From Phytobacter palmae (GTDB lineage Bacteria; Pseudomonadota; Gammaproteobacteria; Enterobacterales; Enterobacteriaceae): DNA of 64,000 bases. Of the stretch, positions 51,112 to 59,710 are shown one piece after another (the first letter of the stretch is position 1; each line of letters starts with the position of its first letter). The DNA is taken from positions 62,001-126,000 of the forward strand of contig FONB01000002.1 in assembly GCA_900112785.1 (NCBI GenBank), given 5' to 3'. A program made the translations under genes and the position numbers. Under the pieces are notes generated by a model. It searched no databases. It had not been told where the DNA came from and saw nothing but the letters and a program-made list of their open reading frames with translations.

Positions 51112-51444
51112 TTATTTCCGTGCCAGGATTCTCGCTCTCGCCTGGGTAAAGAACACAGGCACCAGCACTTCAAGCATAAACAACACCAGGCTTATCTTTT
51201 GGTTATCCTCACCCGGACGCCAGTTTCCGAGGATGGCCGAGAGCACAAAAAATGCCACGCCCGCCGTCAGCATCGCGATACCATACAGACGATTGGCCCG
51301 ATACCACAGCCCGTCATCATTGAACGTTCGCGCGGTTCTTATCCCATACCAGCGGTTCGGTTTCACCTTCTGCAATAGCAGCGGAATGGCAATAGCCATT
51401 AATATCAGACTGGTGATACTCAGCCAGATAAAATTCATATCCAT
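51112..51444 (-). CDS. SdpI-family small membrane protein
   Basis: A 110-residue protein with three hydrophobic segments (about residues 4-24, 48-72 and 84-104) and the SdpI-type loop KPNRWYGIRTART after the first. The ATG at 51444 has AAAGGGAG about eight bases before it; the frame stays open upstream to 51498. Bacillus SdpI gives immunity to a toxin, but most proteobacterial members are uncharacterised and no toxin gene is next to this one. Function unknown. Confidence 0.75.
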   Translation of the reverse strand: MDMNFIWLSITSLILMAIAIPLLLQKVKPNRWYGIRTARTFNDDGLWYRANRLYGIAMLTAGVAFFVLSAILGNWRPGEDNQKISLVLFMLEVLVPVFFTQARARILARK

Positions 51445-51649
51445 CAGCGACTCTCCCTTTGAACGCATATATCCCCGAAAAGAGATATTCACCGTCATGA
51501 TGAATGGTAGAGGAAAATTAACGGACGAATAAGACTAACGTCATATTTTGATTAACTTTAGGGGGAGATGTAACAGCTTGCTGATAGTCATGCCACGGCC
51601 CAAACCCGTAGGATCCTCTTCCTGACGTTACGGCCTTGAGAATGGATGC

Positions 51650-52102
51650 GTGAAATCTTCCCTGTTTTTATTTTTACTGACCTTACCTGCACTGGCGGCT
51701 CGTGCGGATGACGCTGTCAAACTTAACTGCCCGCCACGTGGCGCCATTACCGTCTCTTTTTTTAATTACTATCTCATCACCATGAAATGGGGCGATCACT
51801 TCCAGGTCGCCTCAGGAAAATTACAAAGCCACACCAAAGCCGGAGTACCGTTCTGGACCACCACCTTTGGCAATGGCGACGATCTGGCCTATTTCCCCAA
51901 TACCCACCAGTACTATCTGTTTTATGCGGGTTCGAGCGATCCCGTGCAATGTACAGAACAGGAAAGCTACGTCTATCCGGTCATCACCCCGCCACGCTAT
52001 GAAAACAATATCGTTAGCAGCAAAAAAAATACGCCCCGGATACCAGACGGTGACATTGATAATTCTCAGGTGATTTTGCCCGGACCCGGAGCACAGGGCT
52101 AA
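51650..52102 (+). CDS. unrecognised secreted protein with signal peptide
   Basis: A 150-residue protein from a GTG start with TTGAGAATGG upstream. A clear signal peptide (MKSSLFLFLLTLPALAARA, cut before DD) precedes a mature part of about 130 residues rich in Tyr, Phe, Thr and Pro, with two cysteines (LNCPP and VQCTE) that may pair. No family motif recognised. The Pro/Gly-rich tail may be disordered. It is alone, convergent with the MHS transporter. Confidence 0.7.
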   Translation: MKSSLFLFLLTLPALAARADDAVKLNCPPRGAITVSFFNYYLITMKWGDHFQVASGKLQSHTKAGVPFWTTTFGNGDDLAYFPNTHQYYLFYAGSSDPVQCTEQESYVYPVITPPRYENNIVSSKKNTPRIPDGDIDNSQVILPGPGAQG

Positions 52103-52103
52103 C

Positions 52104-52123
52104 CCCTCTGCGCATGCAGAGGG
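52104..52123. terminator. hairpin between convergent genes
   Basis: CCCTCTGC-GCAT-GCAGAGGG sits in the 30 bases between the secreted protein and the transporter. No T run, so termination would be weak. Confidence 0.45.
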
Positions 52124-52132
52124 ATCAGTAGA

Positions 52133-53407
52133 TTAACGAAGTTGTTTTTGCGTATACCACAGCGCGGCAACGCTCAGGAACACGGTGACCATCAGGTAAA
52201 AACCTGGTGCGAAATGGCTGCCGGTGGCGCTGATAAGCAGCGTACAAATGAACGGTGCAAAACCGCCAAAAACCGTGACTGCGATGTTGTAACTGATGGA
52301 CATCCCACTGGCCCGGGTCGATACCGGGAAAATATCTGCCATCACCGACGGGATGGTTGAGAAGTAGAGGGATTTCAGCAGCGCCATCCAACCCACCAGC
52401 AGTGAAAGCGACAAAGGGGTCACATTCAGGCTGGTGAGCCAGAATGCAGGTAACAACGTAAACGCGAGCAGCCCCAACGCGGTCCACAACAGACGCTCAC
52501 GCCCGACACGCTCTGCCAGTAGGCCCCCTATCGGCGTCACGACGGTAAGAATCACCCCGGCCAATAACGTCGCGCTATAGGCTGATGAGGCGGGCAAACC
52601 AAGACTTTTGGTCGCCCATGTCGGCACATAGTTGAGCATGTAGTTAATCGCTGTGGAGACAACCATCAGGCCAATCGCCAGCGCCAGCAGGCGTTTTTGC
52701 GAACCTAACAACTGTTTCACCGGATGACGCGGTTTCTCTGTCTCAACATACGCCTCAGGCTCATGCACATGGCGACGGATCCACAGCCCGACCGGGCCAA
52801 TCAACAGACCGAAAGCGAACGGCACGCGCCATCCCCAGTCCAGCAACTCCTCCGGTGTAAGCCAGTGCGCCAGACCCAGACCAAATGCGGATGCCATCAG
52901 CGTACTGGCCCCTTGCGTGGCAAACTGCCAGCTGGCGATAAAGGTCTTGCGCTCCGGGAAGTGTTCCACCAGGAATGCCGTGGAACTTCCAAACTCTCCG
53001 CCTGCGGAGAAGCCCTGAATCAGACGCGCCAACAAAATCAGTAGCGGCGCCGCCAGACCGAGAGTGGCATAACCGGGCATAAAGGTGATCATCGCCCCGC
53101 CGAGCATCATCAGGTTGATAGAGAGCAGCAGCGAGGCCTTGCGACCGTGTTTATCGGCATAAGCACCGAGCACCACCGCCCCCAGCGGGCGAATCAAAAA
53201 GGCGATACCAAAGCTGCCGAAGGCGAGCAGCAGCGAGACCGTAGGATTAGTGGTCGGGAAAAAAACCTGGGCGATATAGCTGGCAAAGAAGCCGTACACC
53301 GCAATATCAAACCACTCCAGGGCATTACCAATACAGGTGGCAAAAAGTGTTTTCGCCAGGCTCGGGCGTACATTCCCCTGCTCTGTTTCACGGGCGAGAG
53401 TGGTCAT
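52133..53407 (-). CDS. MFS transporter, metabolite:proton symporter (MHS) family
   Basis: A 424-residue inner-membrane carrier with about twelve hydrophobic segments. MHS traits include the N-terminal FATCIGNALEWFDIAVYGFFA, motif A YADKHGRKASLL and RLIQGFSAGGEFGSS. Characterised relatives carry citrate, tricarballylate, proline/betaine or shikimate; the substrate here is unknown. GGAGG lies six bases before the ATG, which overlaps the M20 peptidase stop by three bases. Coupling implies it imports the peptidase substrate. Confidence 0.85.
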   Translation of the reverse strand: MTTLARETEQGNVRPSLAKTLFATCIGNALEWFDIAVYGFFASYIAQVFFPTTNPTVSLLLAFGSFGIAFLIRPLGAVVLGAYADKHGRKASLLLSINLMMLGGAMITFMPGYATLGLAAPLLILLARLIQGFSAGGEFGSSTAFLVEHFPERKTFIASWQFATQGASTLMASAFGLGLAHWLTPEELLDWGWRVPFAFGLLIGPVGLWIRRHVHEPEAYVETEKPRHPVKQLLGSQKRLLALAIGLMVVSTAINYMLNYVPTWATKSLGLPASSAYSATLLAGVILTVVTPIGGLLAERVGRERLLWTALGLLAFTLLPAFWLTSLNVTPLSLSLLVGWMALLKSLYFSTIPSVMADIFPVSTRASGMSISYNIAVTVFGGFAPFICTLLISATGSHFAPGFYLMVTVFLSVAALWYTQKQLR

Positions 53408-54828
53408 TTTGCACCTCCGTTCCGGTGAGCCAGGTGGCTGGCAAGCAGTGCAGATCCCCGCTCGCCCAAATCCCAGAACAGGCGGGTCATGATAGCCAGC
53501 CCCTCCCGGGCAATGGCAATCGGCAGATGCTCGTCCGGTGCATGTTGGCCGCAAGCCGGGTACGAATGGGGAACCCACAGCGTTGGCAGGCCCAGAATCC
53601 CGGCAAACACATCATTAGGCAGCGAGCCGCCGAGATTTGGCAACAGGGCCGGTTTCTTGCCGGTCGTCTCCGCCATCGCCTCAAGCGTCCAGTTTACCAG
53701 CGGATCGGTCGGGTCAAAGCGCGTCGCGGGGGTGCCGCGCACCTCGCTGATGGTCACCATGGAAAAGCCGTGTGCGTCCAGATGGGCGCGAATCGCCTGC
53801 TCCAGATGCTCGTGGTCGGTACCAACCACGAAACGCAACTGGCAGACCGCCGTCGCCTGCCCGGGGATCGCGTTCATGGGTTGCGCCGGATTCCCCGTCA
53901 GGAAAGAGAGCACTTCCAGGGTATTCCAGCCAAAGAGCTTTTCTGCCGCCGATAAACCAGGTTCGCCCCAGTTCGGATCGGTTGTGGGATCGTTTTCGCC
54001 ACGTGCCGGAGTGATATCCGCCAGGATGGTTTTCAGTTCAGGCGTTAACGCAGGCGGTTTGAGCGCCGCAATCTGGATTTCGCCTTTGCCATCCACCAGG
54101 CTCGCGATGGCGTTCGCCAGTTGCGTACCGGGGTTGCTCAGCAGCCCGCCCCAGTTGCCGGAGTGATAATCTTTGGCGCGGGCGTTAATGGTCAGGCGGA
54201 AGTTGACGCACCCACGTGAACCGAGGAATAACGTCGGGCGTTCTGCGCTCAGGCGTGGTCCATCAGAGGCGATAAACAGATCCGCATTGATGCGTGCTTT
54301 AAGCTGTTCGCAAACTGCGGCAAGCCCCGGCGAACTCACCTCTTCGCCCATTTCGCACAGCCAGACGCAGTTAAACCCCAGCCGGCCATTGCGTGTGTGA
54401 TAGACCTGCTCCAGTGCGGCGAGGTTAACCGAGTGCTGACCTTTGTTATCGGCCGTACCGCGCCCGTACCAGTTGCCATCACGCTCGACCAGCGTCCACG
54501 GTGATAACCCTTCGGTCCAGCGCGCATCATCACCGAAGACCACATCGCCATGTCCGTAGCACATCACGGTGGGCAGGTTTGAATCTTCTTCCCGGCTGGC
54601 GAGTAAAAACGGTCGGGCCGCATTGACCGGGTTAGCAATCACCTCGGTCTTAAAACCCATCTCCTTAAAAGCGGGAATGAATACGTCGTTGTAATAACGC
54701 CTGAGCGCGTCATCCCTGTCGTTACGCTGGCTTTCGCTGGGGATAGCCACCCGGCTGGCAAGGATGGTTTTAAAATGGCCGCTGTCGAACCATGCCAGCG
54801 CCTGGTCGACGATCTGTTGTGTTGTCAT
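53404..54828 (-). CDS. M20-family metallopeptidase
   Basis: A 474-residue di-zinc amidohydrolase/peptidase. The metal motif is CYGHGDVVFGDD near residue 96, followed by YGRGTADNKGQHS, the catalytic Glu pair in CEMGEEVSSPG, and a dimerisation domain. The C-terminal histidine is in WVPHSYPACGQHAPDEH. No signal peptide, so it acts in the cytoplasm on small imported peptides or N-acyl amino acids; the substrate is not evident. First gene of a two-gene unit with the MHS transporter and divergent from a LysR regulator. Confidence 0.85.
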   Translation of the reverse strand: MTTQQIVDQALAWFDSGHFKTILASRVAIPSESQRNDRDDALRRYYNDVFIPAFKEMGFKTEVIANPVNAARPFLLASREEDSNLPTVMCYGHGDVVFGDDARWTEGLSPWTLVERDGNWYGRGTADNKGQHSVNLAALEQVYHTRNGRLGFNCVWLCEMGEEVSSPGLAAVCEQLKARINADLFIASDGPRLSAERPTLFLGSRGCVNFRLTINARAKDYHSGNWGGLLSNPGTQLANAIASLVDGKGEIQIAALKPPALTPELKTILADITPARGENDPTTDPNWGEPGLSAAEKLFGWNTLEVLSFLTGNPAQPMNAIPGQATAVCQLRFVVGTDHEHLEQAIRAHLDAHGFSMVTISEVRGTPATRFDPTDPLVNWTLEAMAETTGKKPALLPNLGGSLPNDVFAGILGLPTLWVPHSYPACGQHAPDEHLPIAIAREGLAIMTRLFWDLGERGSALLASHLAHRNGGAK

Positions 54829-54940
54829 ATTGTTTGCCCTGTCTGTCCCGTCATAGTTCGAGCCGCAGTTGCGTGGCTGCAACGCGAACTTTTCAGGATG
54901 CATTTGCTGCCGGTGGCGCAAAGAGATGTTGTTGTCTTTT

Positions 54941-54957
54941 TGTTCTAAACCAGAACA
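54941..54957. promoter_or_regulatory. 17-base inverted repeat, candidate LysR operator
   Basis: TGTTCT-AAACC-AGAACA, perfect arms, between the divergent M20 peptidase (113 bases away) and the LysR regulator (94 bases away). It contains a T-N11-A core as LysR sites do. Confidence 0.5.
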
Positions 54958-55050
54958 GAGCCTTGCCACAATAATAATAATTGCAATTTGGCATTGCCTT
55001 TTTGATAAGGGTACACTGCACAATCTCAGGGCGTCGCAGAGGATTCGTCT

Positions 55051-55980
55051 ATGTTGAGCAATGAATTACGCTACTTTTTTGCGGTGGCCACCACTGGCTC
55101 TCTCAGCACGGCCAGCGAGCAGCTTTATGTGGCAGGTTCCGCCATCAGCCGACAAATTCACAAGCTGGAAACCCGGCTGGGCGTCACGCTCTTTGAACGT
55201 CATTCTCGCGGTATGGTGCTGACCGATGCCGGACAGATTCTGGCTAACCATGTACGCAAGAGCATGCGCGACATGGAATTTGCGATGGCCGAAATTCAGG
55301 GACTGAAAGCGGTACGCAAAGCGCTGGTGCGCATAGCCTGTACCGAGGGCATGGCGTTTGATCTGTTGCCTGGCATACTGGCGCGTTTTCGCCAGCAACA
55401 CCCGGCGGTGAGTTTTGATTTGCAGGTCGGCACGGCGATGCAGGTGGCGGAGTGGGTCCGGCGCAGTGACTGTGATGTCGCGTTCCAGTTCAGCCTCGCG
55501 CCTGAACGGGACGTGGAAATTATCGCCGCCTGGCCCGCGCCGGTGCTGTTGCTGCTGGCGGACGAGCATGCACTGGTGTCACAGCCTGGTGTGGCGATGG
55601 AAGATTTGCACCGCTATCCGCTGGTTCTCCCGGAGGCAGGCACCACGCTGCGCCAGCTTTTTGATCTCTCCTGTCGCATGGCGGGCACCTTTCTGGAACC
55701 GGCCTTCAGCAGCAATAATTTTGCTGCGCTGTACGGTTTTACCCGCCATACACCCGATGCCGTGACCGTGTGCAGCCATTTCAGCGTGCTGTGGCGCGCA
55801 AAGCAGGATGGCATGACGCTTAAAGCGATCAATAACTCGTCGCTAAGCCAGCGCACGCTGCAGATTCAGGTGCCGGGAAGCAAACACCGACCGGCGGCAG
55901 TCAATACATTCCTCGAACTCACCACCCGGGAGCTGGACAGAGAACATAATCAGTGGATGGCGGAACTGACCCAGGCTTAA
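55051..55980 (+). CDS. LysR-family regulator, divergent from M20/MHS
   Basis: A 309-residue regulator. The N-terminal helix-turn-helix (STASEQLYVAGSAISRQIHKLE) is at residues 18-40 and the effector domain starts near 92 (LVRIACTEGMAFDL). By position it likely controls the M20-MHS pair; the ligand may be the transported compound. Its stop overlaps the stop of the next LysR gene by four bases tail to tail. Confidence 0.88.
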   Translation: MLSNELRYFFAVATTGSLSTASEQLYVAGSAISRQIHKLETRLGVTLFERHSRGMVLTDAGQILANHVRKSMRDMEFAMAEIQGLKAVRKALVRIACTEGMAFDLLPGILARFRQQHPAVSFDLQVGTAMQVAEWVRRSDCDVAFQFSLAPERDVEIIAAWPAPVLLLLADEHALVSQPGVAMEDLHRYPLVLPEAGTTLRQLFDLSCRMAGTFLEPAFSSNNFAALYGFTRHTPDAVTVCSHFSVLWRAKQDGMTLKAINNSSLSQRTLQIQVPGSKHRPAAVNTFLELTTRELDREHNQWMAELTQA

Positions 55981-56855
55981 GCGGCGAGATGCTGTTTAAT
56001 CGTATCGAGAAACAGGCCGAGCGCCGCATGTTGATGATCGCGGGATTGATATAGCCCATAAATTCCCAGTGGCTGCGGCTCCAGTTGCGGCAGCACGCTG
56101 ACCAGCCGTCCACTTTCCAGCCCGGCGCGCGCCTCCATTTCCGGCACCAGTGCCACCCCCACATCCGCCATCGCCATATCACAAAGCAGAGACGATATCC
56201 CGGCGCTGAAATTACCATTAACCGCGATGGCGATAACGCCCTTTTCCGGATCGCGAAACGACCATGATTGTCCTGAAAAATGGCTGTAATGCAGGCAATT
56301 GTGTTGGGCGAGATCGTCCGGAGTTTCCGGGCGTCCGGCTTTCGCAAGGTAGCCTGGCGAGGCACACAATACCGAGCGGCACTCACCCAGCGCACGGGCG
56401 ATCACCCCAGGTTCGGGGGAGTTGGTAATACGTATCGCCAGGTCAATGCGCTCGCCCACCAGGCTTACCGGCTGGTTGTTGATGTCCACTTCGATACGCA
56501 GCGCCGGATAGCGAGCCAGAAATGCCGGAATAATCGGCCCAAGCAGGTGGGTCGCCGTAAAGTGGGCGCAGGCAATACGCAACGTGCCCGACGGCGTAAG
56601 GCGCGTGGCGTCATCTGTAATATCTTGCGACAGAGAAGCCAGTTGCCGCGTTTTCCCGAGGATTTTCTCCCCGGCAGGAGTCAATGTGAGTCGCCGTGTC
56701 GAGCGGTGAATCAGGCGTGCTCCGGCCCATTTTTCCATTTCATCCAGATAACGGCTGACCATCGGCCGTGAGATACCCAGCGAACGTGCCGCCGCGCTCA
56801 GACTGCCCAGTTCGCAAATCCGGTTGTAGGTCACTGCCGCCATGATCCTGTCCAT
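55977..56855 (-). CDS. LysR-family regulator, divergent from DsbA-like/MBL pair
   Basis: A 292-residue regulator of the AaeR/PtrR-like subgroup. The helix-turn-helix (LSAAARSLGISRPMVSRYLDEM) is near residues 18-40 and the effector domain begins near 91 (TLRIACAHFTATHLL). An upstream ATG frame is not evident. It faces the thiol/MBL gene pair across 107 bases, which contain TGAATTATTTCA (56891-56902), a weak candidate site. Confidence 0.88.
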   Translation of the reverse strand: MDRIMAAVTYNRICELGSLSAAARSLGISRPMVSRYLDEMEKWAGARLIHRSTRRLTLTPAGEKILGKTRQLASLSQDITDDATRLTPSGTLRIACAHFTATHLLGPIIPAFLARYPALRIEVDINNQPVSLVGERIDLAIRITNSPEPGVIARALGECRSVLCASPGYLAKAGRPETPDDLAQHNCLHYSHFSGQSWSFRDPEKGVIAIAVNGNFSAGISSLLCDMAMADVGVALVPEMEARAGLESGRLVSVLPQLEPQPLGIYGLYQSRDHQHAALGLFLDTIKQHLAA

Positions 56856-56962
56856 TTCCTCTCCATCTGATCGTTTTATGAAACACAGTATGAATTATTT
56901 CAGGAATAGTAGCAGAAGCTGTAATCCGTAAAATGGGCATCATTGACTCTCTGGAGAACTGC

Positions 56963-57616
56963 ATGATGGGATTTCAACCCGGCCTTTACTGGATAATCGA
57001 TCCGCTTTGCGGCTGGAGCTATGGTGCACTGCCCTTACTCAACCGCGTGGCACAGGACTTCGCGCAACAGCATATTTTACCCGGTGGATTATTCATCGGC
57101 TCCCGGCGCAGAAAACTCGACGCCGACTGGCTCTCGCATGTTCATGAACATGATACGCGTATCGCCGCCTTAACCGGCATGACCTTCGGCAGCGATTACC
57201 GCACACAGTTACTGACCAACAGCGAGATTGTGCTGGACTCCCTTCCTGCCAGCCGTGGACTTTTGGCTGCACAACGCTTTGCGGCTCCCGGCAGCGATCT
57301 TCTGTTTCTGCGTGCGGTCCAGCGTGCCTGGTATGAACAGGGGCAGGACATTACCCGCGCCGATGTGGTCAACGATGTGCTCAGCAAATCCGTCGAGCCA
57401 GCCATTTTGCTGGGACAAATTCAGGACAATGAGGCGCTGGATGCCATTCAACATGGGCGAATGTTGATGGCACAAACAGGCGGTCAGGGCTTCCCCACCG
57501 CCGTATTCATCGATAAAGACGGGCAGTACACACTCTTGCCTGTCTCGCGCTATTACGGGCAACCAGAGGCCTTTTTAACGCTGGTTAGTCCCCTTCTCTC
57601 TTCACTTAACGGTTAA
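56963..57616 (+). CDS. DsbA-family thiol oxidoreductase-like protein
   Basis: A 217-residue protein from the ATG at 56963, with GGAG six bases upstream; ten more codons are open 5'. The thioredoxin-like active site is CGWS in IDPLCGWSYG near residue 16, so only one cysteine of the CXXC pair is kept. The helical insert and cis-Pro loop (GGQGFPTAVFIDKDG) match the COG3531 cytoplasmic DsbA-like group (FrnE relatives). No signal peptide. Eight bases before the MBL gene, so cotranscribed. Confidence 0.82.
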   Translation: MMGFQPGLYWIIDPLCGWSYGALPLLNRVAQDFAQQHILPGGLFIGSRRRKLDADWLSHVHEHDTRIAALTGMTFGSDYRTQLLTNSEIVLDSLPASRGLLAAQRFAAPGSDLLFLRAVQRAWYEQGQDITRADVVNDVLSKSVEPAILLGQIQDNEALDAIQHGRMLMAQTGGQGFPTAVFIDKDGQYTLLPVSRYYGQPEAFLTLVSPLLSSLNG

Positions 57617-57624
57617 GGAATACC

Positions 57625-58476
57625 ATGAACGCAAAAACTGCCACTCTGTTACTGTCGCTGGTTGCCGTACCCGCGTTTGCCGCACCGCTGCAACTGGATG
57701 TCTACAACCCGCAGGAGAAAGGTATTTTCCCGGTCTCTTCAACGCTGGTCTCAGGGCCGAAAGAAGCGGTGCTCTTTGATGCGCAGTTCAGCGTAAAAGA
57801 TGGCGAGGAGCTGGTGAAGCTCATCAAAGCACGCGGCAAAACGTTAAAAGAGATTGTGATCACCTCTGGCGACCCGGATTTTTATTTTGGTCTCGAACCG
57901 TTGGTAAAAGCCTTCCCGCAGGCAAAAGTGGTGGCCACCAAAGCGGTAGTTGACCATATCAACGCCACGAAAGAGGCGAAGCTGGCCTTCTGGGGGCCAC
58001 AGATGAAAGAGGGCGCGCCGACGAAACTTATCGTGCCACAGATAACCACCGCCACGCGTTTTACCGTGGACGGGGAACCGCTGGAATTAAAACACGCGGG
58101 CGATTATGCCGCCTATGTCTGGATCCCGGCGAACAAGGCCATATTAGGCGGCACCGGCATTGCATCAGGGATTCATGTCTGGACAGCAGATACACAGACG
58201 CCGGCAATTCGCCAGGGCTGGATAAACGTATTAAGCGAAATGCAGGCGCTGAAACCGCAGCAGGTCATTCCGGGTCACTATCTGGGGAAACGCCCGGCAG
58301 GTGATGGTGCGATTACCTTCACCCGTAACTACCTGAAAACATTTGAGCAAGCGCTTGCCAGCCAAAAGGGTTCCGCAGCGGTGATCGGAGCGATGAAAGC
58401 AGCGTATCCAGGGCTTGCGGATGAAGGTTCACTTGAGCTGAGCGCAAAGGTAAATACCGACGAGATGAAATGGTAA
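57625..58476 (+). CDS. secreted MBL-fold protein with degenerate metal motif
   Basis: A 283-residue protein of the metallo-beta-lactamase superfamily (Vmh-like). The signal peptide runs to about residue 19 (VPAFAAPLQ). The overall MBL layout is present (STLVSGPKEAVLFDAQF, then IVITSGDPDFYFGLEP, then QVIPGHYLG). The HxHxDH zinc motif is replaced by SGDPDF: both histidines before the Asp are missing. One late histidine (PGHYLG) remains. It may not be a zinc hydrolase. Confidence 0.8.
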   Translation: MNAKTATLLLSLVAVPAFAAPLQLDVYNPQEKGIFPVSSTLVSGPKEAVLFDAQFSVKDGEELVKLIKARGKTLKEIVITSGDPDFYFGLEPLVKAFPQAKVVATKAVVDHINATKEAKLAFWGPQMKEGAPTKLIVPQITTATRFTVDGEPLELKHAGDYAAYVWIPANKAILGGTGIASGIHVWTADTQTPAIRQGWINVLSEMQALKPQQVIPGHYLGKRPAGDGAITFTRNYLKTFEQALASQKGSAAVIGAMKAAYPGLADEGSLELSAKVNTDEMKW

Positions 58477-58506
58477 CGACGCCAGGGGAAAAGTGAAATT
58501 AGACGG

Positions 58507-58543
58507 TAGCCCGGATACGGCGTTTGCGCCGCCATCCGGGCTT
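58507..58543. repeat. REP-like palindrome
   Basis: TAGCCCGGATACGGCG, then TTTGCGCCGCCATCCGGGCT: REP-type arms between the MBL gene and mtnA, which are convergent. Confidence 0.7.
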
Positions 58544-58584
58544 TCATTTCGGGTCACTTACCTCTTCGGAGCGAGGCCTACCGC

Positions 58585-59604
58585 TTAGCGGGCAAAAAAA
58601 CCGGCTGTTACCTGTTCAGGTGTAACCACGCCGCTATCAAGTACCCAGCCGCTGATAAGCGATGCAGGGGTCACGTCAAAAGCCGGGTTATAGACCTGTG
58701 CATTCTCCGGCGCCCACTGCACGGCTCCGAAGCTTCCGGCAACGCCCGTCACCTCCGCAGCGGCACGCTGCTCAATAGGAATCGCCTCTCCGTTCGGGCA
58801 GCTCGGGTCGAGCGTGGTTTGCGGCGCCGCAACATAAAACGGAATGCCGTGGAATTTCGCCAGTACCGCCAGGGAGTAAGTACCGATTTTGTTCGCCACA
58901 TCGCCATTCGCCGCAATGCGATCCGCGCCCACCCAGATAGCATCCACCTGCCCTTTGGCCATCAGGCTGGCGGCCATGGAATCGGTAATCAATTGATAAG
59001 GCACGCCCAGTTCGCCCAGTTCCCAGGCCGTCAGGCGTCCCCCCTGCAACAACGGACGCGTCTCATCCACCCAGACATTCGTCACCTTGCCCTGCTGATG
59101 GGCCAGCGCAATTACCCCCAGCGCGGTGCCGACACCGGCTGTCGCCAGCCCGCCAGTGTTGCAATGCGTCAGCAAGCGGCTGGCCGGTTTGACCAATGTG
59201 TTGCCTGCCTGCGCGATACTGTCGCACAGCGCTTTGTCTTCTTCGATCAGGCGCTGCGCCTCTGCCACCAGCGCCGGTACGAAATCCTCTTGTGCCAGCG
59301 CCAGTTTCATTCGGTCAAGGTTATTCATCAGGTTGACCGCCGTCGGGCGCGAGGCGCGCAGCGTCTCCAGCGACTGAGCCAGCGTCTTGCGGTCTGCGCC
59401 GTTTTCCGCCAGCAATGCCAGCAGCAGACTGGCGGAAAGACCGATCAGCGGCGCGCCTCGCACGCGTAACGCATGAATATGCTCCACCAGCAAAGGCACC
59501 GAATCCGCTGGCAGCCAGCGCTTTTCCTGTGGCAGCGCCTGCTGATCAAGAATAAAGAGTTGATTATCAACAACCCGCAGGCTGGTGGTCTGTAAGGTCT
59601 GCAT
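58585..59604 (-). CDS. mtnA: methylthioribose-1-phosphate isomerase
   Basis: Isomerises 5-methylthioribose-1-phosphate to the ribulose form. It has 339 residues from the ATG at 59604 ([11 protein letters not shown]); open frame upstream crosses the mtnK start and is not real. Family residues include [21 protein letters not shown] with the catalytic Cys, and [18 protein letters not shown] with the catalytic Asp. Related to eIF2B subunits. Divergent from mtnK across a MetJ-type operator. Confidence 0.94.
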   Translation of the reverse strand: MQTLQTTSLRVVDNQLFILDQQALPQEKRWLPADSVPLLVEHIHALRVRGAPLIGLSASLLLALLAENGADRKTLAQSLETLRASRPTAVNLMNNLDRMKLALAQEDFVPALVAEAQRLIEEDKALCDSIAQAGNTLVKPASRLLTHCNTGGLATAGVGTALGVIALAHQQGKVTNVWVDETRPLLQGGRLTAWELGELGVPYQLITDSMAASLMAKGQVDAIWVGADRIAANGDVANKIGTYSLAVLAKFHGIPFYVAAPQTTLDPSCPNGEAIPIEQRAAAEVTGVAGSFGAVQWAPENAQVYNPAFDVTPASLISGWVLDSGVVTPEQVTAGFFAR

Positions 59605-59656
59605 AGCGTTAAATCCCTGTTGCGTTGTTGTAGCGTATTGTGTCAGGATGAAATCC

Positions 59657-59672
59657 AGATGTATAGACGTCT
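59657..59672. promoter_or_regulatory. MetJ operator (two met boxes) between mtnA and mtnK
   Basis: AGATGTATAGACGTCT: AGATGTAT (six of eight) followed directly by the perfect AGACGTCT. It lies between divergent mtnA and mtnK and overlaps a possible -10 (TATACA) for mtnA. Confidence 0.7.
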
Positions 59673-59710
59673 GAATGGCTTTATTAGCATAAGAACATGA
59701 GGAACTGGCA

